From Palsa-1150 sp964531095 (GTDB lineage: Bacteria; Myxococcota_A; Polyangia; Polyangiales; Polyangiaceae), in contig CAZHED010000021.1 of assembly GCA_964531095.1 (NCBI GenBank), forward strand, positions 34,008 through 98,007: DNA of 64,000 nucleotides, in the 5' to 3' direction. Shown here one piece after another: positions 53,552-62,010 of the stretch. The position numbers and the translations under genes were made by a program. The notes beneath the pieces are model-generated. The model saw only the letters and a list, made by a program, of their open reading frames with translations, was not told the origin of the DNA and ran no database searches. The first letter of the stretch is position 1, and the number at the start of each line of letters is the position of its first letter.

Positions 53552-54634
53552 TCAACGGGGGATCGCGAAGATCGCGGCCAGCTCGTGCGGAGGGACGATC
53601 TCGAGCTGGGAATACGAGCAATCGCGCGGGGCCTTGTCGACTCGCCACCTGCGAAACTGCGCCGTGTGGCGGAACCTCGACCCCTGCATGTGATCGTAGG
53701 CGACCTCGACGACGAGCTCCGGACGCAGCGGCTCCCACGACAGGTCTTTGCCCTGGCTCCAGCGACTGTACCCCCCCGGCATCCGCTGTCCGGCTGCGTC
53801 GCCTGCGTCGCCCGCCCAGTCCTTCCACGGATGAGCGGCAAGCGCGCGGTCGCGATAAGGCGACAAGAACCCCACGAGCTCGCGCCGCTTGGCCGCCGTG
53901 AAGCTCGCCGACACGCCGACGTGGTGAAGCGCTCCCGCGCCATCGAAGAGCCCCAAGAGCAGCGAGCCCACCGAAGTTCCCTCCCCGCCCTTGTGCCAGC
54001 GGAATCCCGCGACGACGCAGTCGCAGTCGCGTTCGTGCTTGACCTTGAACATCACCCGCTTGTTCGGCTCGTATGCCCCCGCGGCCGGCTTGGCCATGAC
54101 GCCGTCGAGCCCCGCCCCCTCGAACCGCCGGAACCAGTCGGCCGCCACGCCGCGATCGCTCGTCGCGGGGGTCAGGTGAATCGGCGGCGTCGCGAGCGCG
54201 AGGGCCGCTTCGAGCGCGGCCCGTCTCTCGCGGAAAGGTGTGGCGAGGAGGTTGCGGTCGCCCTCGCAGAGCAGATCCCAAAACACGACCGACGCCGGGA
54301 TCTCGCGCGCCAGGAGCTCCACCCGCGACGCCGCCGGGTGGATGCGGAGCTGGAGCGCATCGAAGTCGAGCGCGCCGCGCTTCGCGACGACCAGCTCACC
54401 GTCGAGCACGCAGCGGTTCGGGAGCTGCGCCCGGAGCGGCGCCGCGAGCTCCGGGAAGTAGCGATTGAGGGGCTTCTGGTCGCGGCTTTGAATCAGAACT
54501 TCGTCGCCATCGCGGAAGACCAGCGCACGAAATCCGTCCCATTTCGGCTCGAAGATCCAGCCCTCGCCTGGCGGCAGGTCGCTGACCCGCTTGGCGAGCA
54601 TCGGCAGCACGGGTGGATTGACCGCAAGCTTCAA
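53552..54634 (-). CDS. ATP-dependent DNA ligase (LigD/LigC type)
   Basis: This is a 360-aa ligase. The adenylation motif is FEPKWDGFRAL (motif I, Lys as AMP acceptor). Next come DGELVV (III), VVFWDLL (IIIa), LDGVMAKPAAGAY (IV) and FKVKHERDCDCVV (V), then an OB-fold domain. No polymerase or phosphoesterase domain is attached. I chose TTG 54634 because it overlaps the upstream DUF1697 stop as TTGA, a clear coupling arrangement. Upstream in-frame codons fall inside that gene. With PolX and the LigPol protein it makes a split end-joining set. Confidence 0.9.
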   Translation of the reverse strand: MKLAVNPPVLPMLAKRVSDLPPGEGWIFEPKWDGFRALVFRDGDEVLIQSRDQKPLNRYFPELAAPLRAQLPNRCVLDGELVVAKRGALDFDALQLRIHPAASRVELLAREIPASVVFWDLLCEGDRNLLATPFRERRAALEAALALATPPIHLTPATSDRGVAADWFRRFEGAGLDGVMAKPAAGAYEPNKRVMFKVKHERDCDCVVAGFRWHKGGEGTSVGSLLLGLFDGAGALHHVGVSASFTAAKRRELVGFLSPYRDRALAAHPWKDWAGDAGDAAGQRMPGGYSRWSQGKDLSWEPLRPELVVEVAYDHMQGSRFRHTAQFRRWRVDKAPRDCSYSQLEIVPPHELAAIFAIPR

Positions 54635-55170
54635 GGGCGCGACGTCATTTCGACGAGCTTGAGCACGGTGTTCCAATTGCGCACGGTGCTCGTGGTCTTG
54701 AGCGCCGAATCGAAGTACTGGTTGGTGAGCCGAGTCTTCGCGACGCCGTTGGGGCAGTGGAGATAGATGTCGCTCCCCGAGACGACGAAGGAGTCCGGCG
54801 GGGAGCGACGCGGGTCGAGCGAACCCACACGCGCGGGGTCCGGAGCGTCGGCGAGGAACATGACGTGCACGCGTTCGGCGGCGATGCCGTCTCTCAGGAA
54901 AGGGTTGTTGGCACGGACGTGGAGCAGCTCGTCCGCGGTTCGAAGCACAATCGGGATCGCGTATCCAAATTGCTTTTCGATCTCGCGCTTGACCTCGATC
55001 GCCGCCCGCGGAGCAAGCGCCAGAGGTGCGCGAAACGTCACATTCCCACTTTGGATGTAGCTCCGCACGTCCTCACATCCCGCGTCGCCGAACATGGCAA
55101 CGAGGTCGGTCATGGGCAGCTTGTTTTTGCCGCCCACGTTGATCCCTCGCAACATCGCGGCGAACGCCAC
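54631..55170 (-). CDS. DUF1697 family protein
   Basis: This 179-aa protein belongs to DUF1697, of unknown function. The signature is near the N-terminus: FAAMLRGINVGGKNKLPMTDL. SYIQSGNVTF, PFLRDGIAAERVHVMFL and the C-terminal TVRNWNTVLKLVEM also match. GTG 55170 gives the usual N-terminal length; an ATG at 55236 would add 22 basic residues. Its stop overlaps the ligase start, so the two are translated together. Whether it takes part in DNA repair is not known. Confidence 0.85.
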   Translation of the reverse strand: MAFAAMLRGINVGGKNKLPMTDLVAMFGDAGCEDVRSYIQSGNVTFRAPLALAPRAAIEVKREIEKQFGYAIPIVLRTADELLHVRANNPFLRDGIAAERVHVMFLADAPDPARVGSLDPRRSPPDSFVVSGSDIYLHCPNGVAKTRLTNQYFDSALKTTSTVRNWNTVLKLVEMTSRP

Positions 55171-55362
55171 GAGCCGGGACCGGGGCGTCCCCGTGGATCG
55201 CTTTGGCGCCCGGAGGGGGACGGCACCGGTCCGCATGGGGTCGTCCTCGTAGCATCCAGCGGCGGCGATGCAACGCGCGGCACTGACCCGCTTTCCCGTC
55301 GACGCCCACCCGTCGGCTGCGACCCCTTTCGCTTCGCCCGAGCATCCTTATGCTTGAACGCT

Positions 55363-56286
55363 ATGCGTAGTCCAGCCCACATCGACTCCCGCACCGACTC
55401 TAGCGCGAGCAAAGGCGCGCGCACCGTCGCCGGAGTCTTCCCCCGCACCCCTTTCCATTGGGTGGGTGACGGGTTCCATGTGTCCAGCTACTTCCCTCGC
55501 CCGTCGCTCCCGGCCGAGCGCGTCAGCCCGTTCTTGTTGATGGACTACGGCCCGCCACACGAGTTCGCGCCGCTCGCCGAGGGCCAGCGTGGCGTCGGCT
55601 GGCATCCGCACCGAGGCTTCGAGACCGTCACGGTCGCGTGGGAAGGCTCGGTTGCGCACCGAGACAGCGCCGGCAACGCGGGCATCATCGGCCCCGGCGA
55701 CGTGCAGTGGATGACTGCGGCGGCCGGCATCCTCCACGAGGAGTATCACGAGCGCGAATTCACCCGTCGGGGCGGGCGGATGCACATGATGCAGCTCTGG
55801 GTGAATCTTCCGAAGAAGCACAAGATGGCCCCGGCGGGCTATCAGCCGCTCGCCGCGAAAGACATTCCTGTCGTCACGCTCGCGGATGGCGCGGGCACCG
55901 TGCGGGTGATCGCCGGGGAGCTCGACGGCGCGCGGGGGCCGGCGCGCACGTTCACGCCGGTCACGTTGCTCGACGTGCATCTCGCCGCGAACGGCCGCCT
56001 CTCGGTGGCCTTCCCGGAGAAGCACAACGCCCTGGCCATCGTCACTTCCGGCCAAGTGGCCGCCGGCGGAAAGCGCGCGAGCGCCGGGGAGCTCGTTCTG
56101 TTCGAAAACGACGGCGCGCGCGTCGATTTGACCGCCGAGCAGGCCGCCCACGTGCTCGTCCTCGCCGGCGAGCCGCTCGGTGAGCCCATCGTGCAATATG
56201 GTCCGTTCGTCATGAACACCCGCGAAGAGATCATCGAAGCGATCCACGACTTCGAAGCGGGCAAAATGGGCAGCATCCCGGAGTGA
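55363..56286 (+). CDS. Pirin family protein
   Basis: This is a 307-aa bicupin pirin. The metal-binding cluster HPHRGFETVTV is followed by GDVQWMTAAAGILHEEYH, together giving the three His and one Glu. The second cupin has lost the ligands, as usual. Bacterial pirins include quercetinase-type dioxygenases and redox regulators; the exact role here is unknown. ATG 55363 was chosen; it is divergent from DUF1697. Confidence 0.9.
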   Translation: MRSPAHIDSRTDSSASKGARTVAGVFPRTPFHWVGDGFHVSSYFPRPSLPAERVSPFLLMDYGPPHEFAPLAEGQRGVGWHPHRGFETVTVAWEGSVAHRDSAGNAGIIGPGDVQWMTAAAGILHEEYHEREFTRRGGRMHMMQLWVNLPKKHKMAPAGYQPLAAKDIPVVTLADGAGTVRVIAGELDGARGPARTFTPVTLLDVHLAANGRLSVAFPEKHNALAIVTSGQVAAGGKRASAGELVLFENDGARVDLTAEQAAHVLVLAGEPLGEPIVQYGPFVMNTREEIIEAIHDFEAGKMGSIPE

Positions 56287-56341
56287 CGGGTCACCCCGCG
56301 CGGGGCACCCGTGATATGCCTGCCCTCGGACGGTTCGGGCG

Positions 56342-57739
56342 ATGGATCAGGCGTTTACTGTCCTCGTCGCCGACGCAGACGCGGGCTTGGGCCGGCTGGT
56401 GCAAGAAGCGCTCGCGGGAGAGAGCGCCGAGGTCCTCCATGCGAACAGCGCTCCTCAGGCGCTCGACGCGCTGGACCGGTGCACTGCCGACATCCTGATC
56501 GCGGACTCGCTCTTGCCTCAGCGTCGCCCCCTCGATCTGCTTCAGGAGGTTCAGCGGCGCTGGCCCGGAATGCCCGTCTTGCTCGTGGCCAACGCCGGGA
56601 CGACGCTCGAGATCGCAGAGGCGATTGGCGCCGGAGCCGACGACATCTTGGTCCGTCCGGTGACGGTTCATCAGGTGGCGTTCGCGGTGCAAAAGGCGCT
56701 CGTCGCCGCTCGGCGCGCGGCGCCGGCCCCGCCCCCTCCGCCGGTCGACGGAGACATCGTCTTCGGCCGCTCGCCGGCGATGAAATCGCTGCGCGAGCTC
56801 TTGCTCCAGGTCGCGCCGACGTCGTCCACCGTGCTCGTGCGCGGCGAGAGCGGTACGGGCAAGGAGCTCGCCGCCCGGGCATTGCACCGCCTGAGCCCGC
56901 GCGCCAATCGGCCCTTTATCAAGATCGATTGCACGTCGCTCCCCGAGACGTTGATCGAGAGCGAGCTCTTTGGATACGAAAAAGGCGCGTTCACCGGGGC
57001 GGCCACCCAGAAGATCGGGCGCGTGCAGCTGGCCGATGGGGGAACGCTATTTCTCGACGAAATCGGAGAGCTCGGCGCCCCCGTCCAAGCCAAGCTCCTG
57101 CGCTTGCTCCAAGACCGCGAGTTCGAGCGCCTGGGGGGCAAAAAGACGATTGGCGTCGACGTCCGCGTCGTGGCAGCGACCCATCGCGACTTGGAAACGA
57201 TGGTGGCGCGCGGGGCGTTCCGGCAAGATCTCTTCTATCGCTTGAACGTCGTTCCACTGTGGATTGCTCCTCTGCGGGCACGCCGCGCCGACATCGACGA
57301 GCTCGCGTCCCATTTTTGCGCGCAGGTTGGCGACGGCGGCGGCAAGCCGGGGGTGACGTTGAGCGCCGAAGCGCTTCGCCTGCTCGCCGGGCAACGCTGG
57401 CCCGGGAACGTGCGCCAGCTCCAAAACTTCGTGGAACGCCTCGTCGTCTTGAGCAAGAGCTCCAGCATTTCCGACGCGGACGTGAAAGCGGAGCTCGCAC
57501 GACCCGTACGCTTCGCGACCGAAACGGGCCTGTCGGGCGCGGATGCGCAGGACGGACCGGCCAGCAGCGGCCAAGTCTTGCCCCTGGACGAAGCGCTGCG
57601 CACGGCCGAGCGCCAAGCTCTGGTTCGGGCGCTGAAGCACACAGGTGGCAATCGCAGTGCCGCTGCGCGCCTTCTCGGAGTGAGCCGGTCCACGCTCTAT
57701 TCGAAACTCCAAGACTACGGGCTGCTGGAAGTGGGCTGA
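56342..57739 (+). CDS. Sigma-54 activator, NtrC type, with atypical receiver
   Basis: This is a 465-aa response regulator. The receiver (residues 1-122) keeps an Asp at the phosphorylation position (Asp 55 in ILIADSLLP). The first acidic pair is reduced (VADAD), and the conserved Lys is Arg (VRP, 105). The AAA+ domain is complete: GESGTGKE (168-175), GAFTGA (215-220, sigma-54 contact), Walker B GGTLFLDEIGE, and RQDLFYRLNV. The C-terminal Fis-type helix-turn-helix is TGGNRSAAARLLGVSRSTLYSKL. It is first in a tight operon with a Ser/Thr kinase, 20 bp away. The kinase might control it, which is inference. Confidence 0.93.
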   Translation: MDQAFTVLVADADAGLGRLVQEALAGESAEVLHANSAPQALDALDRCTADILIADSLLPQRRPLDLLQEVQRRWPGMPVLLVANAGTTLEIAEAIGAGADDILVRPVTVHQVAFAVQKALVAARRAAPAPPPPPVDGDIVFGRSPAMKSLRELLLQVAPTSSTVLVRGESGTGKELAARALHRLSPRANRPFIKIDCTSLPETLIESELFGYEKGAFTGAATQKIGRVQLADGGTLFLDEIGELGAPVQAKLLRLLQDREFERLGGKKTIGVDVRVVAATHRDLETMVARGAFRQDLFYRLNVVPLWIAPLRARRADIDELASHFCAQVGDGGGKPGVTLSAEALRLLAGQRWPGNVRQLQNFVERLVVLSKSSSISDADVKAELARPVRFATETGLSGADAQDGPASSGQVLPLDEALRTAERQALVRALKHTGGNRSAAARLLGVSRSTLYSKLQDYGLLEVG

Positions 57740-57759
57740 TGTAGACTCCGCACGCTGTC

Positions 57760-59208
57760 GTGAAGCTTTTGCCTGGCTCGGTGCTTGCGGAGCGTTACCG
57801 GTTGGTCCGCCTCCTCGGCGAGGGCGGCATGGGCGAGGTTTGGGCCGCGACCCACCTCGTCACGCGGCGCGCGGTCGCGCTCAAGCGCCTGTTGCATTCG
57901 CCCGGCGCGCGTCCCGACGGACAAGCGCGGGCGCGCTTCGTGCTTGAGGCCCAAACCGCATGCGCGGTGGAGCACCCGAATGTGGTCGAGATCCTGGACT
58001 TCATCGAAAGCGGCGCCGAGCCTCCGGTGATCGTCATGGAGCTATTGCAGGGCGAGACCCTGGAATCGCGGCTTTCTCGGGAGCATACGCTGGCGCTCGA
58101 CGAAACCGCGCGGGTGCTCCTGCCGGTGGTGTCGGCGGTGGGAACGGCCCACGCGCGCGGTATCGTGCACCGCGATCTCAAGCCCGCGAACATTTTCTTG
58201 AGCCGCACCGGCGAGAGGGAGCCGGTGATCAAAGTACTCGACTTCGGAATCGCCAAGTGGCTCGTTCCGCAGGCGGGCGAACAAGGGCTGCGAACGCAAA
58301 CGGGCTCCACGCTCGGCACTCCTTGCTACATGGCGCCCGAGCAGGCCATCGGCGACCGGATGGTCGATTACCGAGTGGATATCTGGTCGCTCGGCGTGAT
58401 CTTTTACGAGTGTCTGAGCGGCGCCCGGCCCGTCGAGGGGGAGAACGCCGCGCACATGGTGATGCGGCTCCTCAGCACCGGGATCATCCCCATCGAGCAG
58501 CTCGTTCCCACCCTCCCGAGCGATCTCGCCGGCCTCATCGGGCGGATGCTCGCGCGCGAACCACCGCAGCGCCCTCGCGACTTGCGGGAGGTGTACGCCG
58601 CTCTGGCGCCGCTCGCGAACCTGACGGTCCCCGCTTTCGGCGAACCGCGCGTCGCGCAGGTCTCCTCGGCCGAGGGGACCGCGGCCGTCACCCAGGCATC
58701 CGCACCGCCCATGGTCTGGGGGGCGACTACGCCGGGCGCCTCTCTGGATGATGGTCAACTCGGTGCGGTGCGGACGAACCAAGGTCGGTCGCTCGCGCCG
58801 TGGGTCGGCCCCCGGCGCTGGGCGGCGCTCGCGGCCGGGCTTACGGCAGGCGGCGTTGCGCTCGGCGCGGCGCGGTGGTTTCACGCGGCGAGGCCAGCGC
58901 CGCCCGCCGCGACTTTGGCCCGGCCGCCGTCGGTCATGGAGGACCCGGCGCTGGCCCTCGCGGCACCCGCACCCACGGTTCGGGCCGCGAGCGGGGCGCC
59001 GCCGGCGGCGGACCCAACGCCGTCCGCGACCGCTACCACCGGCCCTTCGCGACATCGCGAACCGCTCGAACCGTCGCGGCGGGCCGCCCTTGCCAAGCCG
59101 CCCTCGGCTCCAGGACCGCCGTCGCCAGCCCCCGAGGCACCCTCGGTCGAGCCGGCGAAGTCCGCCCCCGCGCCTTCCCGTCCGCTCGACATCCAACTCC
59201 TTCCTTGA
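57760..59208 (+). CDS. Membrane Ser/Thr protein kinase (PknB-like)
   Basis: This is a 482-aa Hanks-type kinase. It has the glycine loop LLGEGGMGEVW (19-29), catalytic Lys 42, HRDLKPAN (137-144), DFGIAK (161-166) and YMAPEQ (190-195), so it should be active. A transmembrane helix lies at about 354-372, leaving a Pro/Ala-rich extracytoplasmic tail of about 110 residues without a sensor domain. The start is GTG at 57760. It is second in the operon and 12 bp before the PEGA/TPR gene. Confidence 0.93.
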   Translation: MKLLPGSVLAERYRLVRLLGEGGMGEVWAATHLVTRRAVALKRLLHSPGARPDGQARARFVLEAQTACAVEHPNVVEILDFIESGAEPPVIVMELLQGETLESRLSREHTLALDETARVLLPVVSAVGTAHARGIVHRDLKPANIFLSRTGEREPVIKVLDFGIAKWLVPQAGEQGLRTQTGSTLGTPCYMAPEQAIGDRMVDYRVDIWSLGVIFYECLSGARPVEGENAAHMVMRLLSTGIIPIEQLVPTLPSDLAGLIGRMLAREPPQRPRDLREVYAALAPLANLTVPAFGEPRVAQVSSAEGTAAVTQASAPPMVWGATTPGASLDDGQLGAVRTNQGRSLAPWVGPRRWAALAAGLTAGGVALGAARWFHAARPAPPAATLARPPSVMEDPALALAAPAPTVRAASGAPPAADPTPSATATTGPSRHREPLEPSRRAALAKPPSAPGPPSPAPEAPSVEPAKSAPAPSRPLDIQLLP

Positions 59209-59220
59209 CGGGCGCTTCGC

Positions 59221-60066
59221 ATGAGCGCTTTCCGCCCTGCGATCTTCGCTTTCTCGCTCCTCCTGGCTGGCCAGGCCTCGGCGCAAACGGCCACCCCGGA
59301 GGCACCCGCGGCGAGCCCGTCCCCTGCCCCTGGCCCGGCGGCTCCCCCTTCGCTCGCCGACGCGCTGGTCGGCGAAGCCAAGGAGCACCTCCTGGCGGCA
59401 CGGGCGCTCTACGGCACCGGCGACTACGCCGGTGCCCTGATCCGCTTCGAGGCGGCCTACGACGCCTCGCACGATCCCCGCCTGCTCTGGAACGCGGCGG
59501 TCTGTGAGAAGGCAATGGGCCACTACACGCGCGCTGCAGCGCTCGTGCGCCGGTACCTCGATTCGGGCTCTCCGCTTGTGACTCCGGAGGCGGCGCAGAA
59601 CGCCCGCGCGTTCCTCGCCGCCGCCGAGTCGGAGACGGACGGTGTGGAGTCGGCGTCGAAAGAGTCCGCCGCGATTCCCGCGGCGGCGCCCTCCCCGCCA
59701 CCGGCTCACGACGGTCGGGTCGTTGTGAATGCCCGCCCCGGCGACGCCATCGCGGTCGATGGGCGGGTCGTCGCGGGTGAAGCGTGGCAGGGCACCCTGG
59801 CGAGCGGACCGCATTCGGTCCGCGTCACGGCGCCGGGCCACCGGGCCTTTCAGGCCGACGTCCTGGTGATGGACGGCCAGACGCGAACGCTCGATGTGCA
59901 GCTCGAGGCAGACCGCGTCGGGGCGGGGATTCCCACCTGGGCGTGGATCGTCGGGGGCACCGTGATCGCTGCGGGGGCGACGACTGCGGGGTACTTTCTG
60001 TTCAAGCCGGCCGAGCCATCTGCGATCCCGATGCAGGGCTCCATCGCGACGGTGCGCACGCCATGA
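59221..60066 (+). CDS. Exported TPR-PEGA protein with C-terminal membrane anchor
   Basis: This is a 281-aa protein. The signal peptide ends ASA|Q (about residue 22), then a Pro/Ala linker. A TPR-like helical region follows (about 45-135: AKEHLLAARALYGTGDYAGALIRFEAAYDAS, PRLLWNAAVCEKAMGH). Next comes a PEGA-like beta domain (VVVNARPGDAIAVDGRVVAGEAWQGTLASGPHSVRVTAPGH). Near the C-terminus is a transmembrane helix (WIVGGTVIAAGATTAGYFLF). PEGA domains are surface or peptidoglycan-associated in myxobacteria. It sits between the kinase and the lipoprotein; its stop overlaps the next start (ATGA). Confidence 0.82.
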   Translation: MSAFRPAIFAFSLLLAGQASAQTATPEAPAASPSPAPGPAAPPSLADALVGEAKEHLLAARALYGTGDYAGALIRFEAAYDASHDPRLLWNAAVCEKAMGHYTRAAALVRRYLDSGSPLVTPEAAQNARAFLAAAESETDGVESASKESAAIPAAAPSPPPAHDGRVVVNARPGDAIAVDGRVVAGEAWQGTLASGPHSVRVTAPGHRAFQADVLVMDGQTRTLDVQLEADRVGAGIPTWAWIVGGTVIAAGATTAGYFLFKPAEPSAIPMQGSIATVRTP

Positions 60067-61937
60067 GGGCCCCGATGCCACGCTGGGGCCTCGTCCTTCT
60101 GTGGCTTGCCGGCCGGGCCTCGTGCTGCGTTCTCCTGGCTTCGTGCACCAAAGGCAAGCCGGCGGGCGAATTGGTCGTCGTCGTCACGACGGACCTCTCG
60201 GTTCCGAAGGACATCGACGCGCTGCACGCGAACGTGTCGCTGGCCAGCGGCCAGACCCTGCTGAATCAGGATTCGCCCCTCGGCCCGGCCGGGCTCCGTC
60301 TGCCCGCGACGCTCGGCGTGGTCGCGGGACCCGACACCAAGGCGCCGGTCACGATTCAAGTTTCGGGGGTTCGCAACGGGGCCACGCGCCTCACGCGGCA
60401 GGCCGTCGTGACCGTTCCTACCGACCGAGTGGCGACCCTGTCGATGCCGCTCGACTGGCTTTGCATCGGCGTGTCCTGCCGGGCCGGCGAGACTTGCCAG
60501 GCCGGCGCCTGCGCGTCCGCGACCGCCGTTCCGGACGACCTGCCCGTGTCGGGAACCGAGGGTGGGACCGCCGACGCGGGGGACGCGTGCTTCGACACGA
60601 CGGCCTGTTTCGAATCGGCGGTCCTCTGGCCTATGCCCTTGGGCCCGGATTGCGCCGTTCCCTGGTCCCGCTGGGGAGCGCGCCTCAACGTCGCGTTGGT
60701 CATCGCCGGCGGGGACGGCATTTGCGGCGCGGGCAGCTGTCTCGTCCCGCTCGATGCCGAAGGCCCCGAGGGGTGGCAAGCGAGCGCGGACGGCACGCGA
60801 ATCGAGCTGCCGCTCGCCGCCTGTTCGAACGGCGCCGTGCGCGCCGTGGAGGTCTCGACCGCGTGCCTGAAGAAGCGAACGACCTCCGTGACCTGTCCTG
60901 GCGCGACCGTGCCCAATGCGGGCGGCGGCTGCCTGGCCGACCCCGACGGCGGTTGTCCCGATGGCTATGTCTGTGAGTCGGAGGGAGGCCCGGGCCTGTG
61001 CGTCCCGTCCGGCGGCACCAGCACGACCGCTCAAGGCCCCCGCTGCAACCCCGATTCGACGGTCGTTTGCCCGGGTGGCGCGGCGGGATACGCCTGCCAG
61101 GGCGCGCCGGATCCGTGGCTTCAGTGCAACGCCGTCCGCCACCGCAACTGCACGACCTTCGGCTGGTGCTGCGTCCCAGCGACCGATTCCGGGGCATGCG
61201 CACCCGACGCGGGGCAAGATGCAGGGCCCGAGGGCCTCCTCATCGACGACATGAGCATGACCTTGCTCTGCGGCGGCCAGAACAAGCTGCGCATTCCCAG
61301 CGGCGTCGGCACCCCGGGATACTGGTTCACCGCCGATGACGGCACAGGGGCCGGCTCGATGGTCCCCACGCCGCAAGACGGATTCAATTACATGCCCGTG
61401 GCGGCCGCGTGCGAAGGGCGGCTGGTGATGCCGTTCTCGAATGCGGCCTGCATGAAGAGCGTAGCGCCTTACACGAGCGCGTTTCCCGACGGCTGGGCGA
61501 CGATGGGCTTCAACTTCATGACTTCCGGAACCAACCCGGATGGAGGCGCGTCGACGCCCATCGCCTTCGACGTGAGCGGCTTCCGGGGCATTCGATTCTG
61601 GGCGATGGCTTCGCCCAGCGGATCGCAGACCCTATCCGTTCAATTCTCGGATGTCGAAAACGACATGGCCGCTCCGGGCGCGGGTTGCGTCCAGGCGTCG
61701 CCGCTCCAGTGTTACAATTTCTATCAATACACGCTGGCGCTCCAGAGCACGTGGAGCCCCTACGAAGTCGACTTCGATCGACTGACGCAGCAATTCACGA
61801 ATGCCCAGGGCTTCTACACGACCCAGGGATTCGATCGGAACGCGGCGCTGGGTATCACGTTCGTGGCATCGTCGGACGGCGGCACTCCGTTGACCTTCGA
61901 CGTGTGCGTCGCCCAGATCTACTTCGTGCCGAAGTGA
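60063..61937 (+). CDS. Large Cys-rich lipoprotein with carbohydrate-binding-like C-domain
   Basis: This is a 624-aa lipoprotein; its signal peptide ends in LLASC (Cys about 28). An N-terminal beta-rich region (LVVVVTTDLSVPKDIDALHANVSL) is followed by Cys-rich segments (CRAGETCQAGAC, CPDGYVCESEGGPGLC, NCTTFGWCC). The C-terminal domain of about 220 residues (from LLIDDMSM) has a jelly-roll pattern (GFRGIRFWAMASPSG, LSVQFSD, YEVDFDRLTQQ, LTFDVCVAQIYFV). The same domain forms the adjacent opposite-strand lipoprotein. It is last in the kinase operon with a 4-bp ATGA overlap, so it is probably the surface component. Confidence 0.82.
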   Translation: MRAPMPRWGLVLLWLAGRASCCVLLASCTKGKPAGELVVVVTTDLSVPKDIDALHANVSLASGQTLLNQDSPLGPAGLRLPATLGVVAGPDTKAPVTIQVSGVRNGATRLTRQAVVTVPTDRVATLSMPLDWLCIGVSCRAGETCQAGACASATAVPDDLPVSGTEGGTADAGDACFDTTACFESAVLWPMPLGPDCAVPWSRWGARLNVALVIAGGDGICGAGSCLVPLDAEGPEGWQASADGTRIELPLAACSNGAVRAVEVSTACLKKRTTSVTCPGATVPNAGGGCLADPDGGCPDGYVCESEGGPGLCVPSGGTSTTAQGPRCNPDSTVVCPGGAAGYACQGAPDPWLQCNAVRHRNCTTFGWCCVPATDSGACAPDAGQDAGPEGLLIDDMSMTLLCGGQNKLRIPSGVGTPGYWFTADDGTGAGSMVPTPQDGFNYMPVAAACEGRLVMPFSNAACMKSVAPYTSAFPDGWATMGFNFMTSGTNPDGGASTPIAFDVSGFRGIRFWAMASPSGSQTLSVQFSDVENDMAAPGAGCVQASPLQCYNFYQYTLALQSTWSPYEVDFDRLTQQFTNAQGFYTTQGFDRNAALGITFVASSDGGTPLTFDVCVAQIYFVPK

Positions 61938-62010
61938 AGCGACGAAGCGCGGATGTTCCGAGGCCGACAGCGATCGTTCCGGGGGCAAACAATCTGGACC
62001 TACGCGTCGG

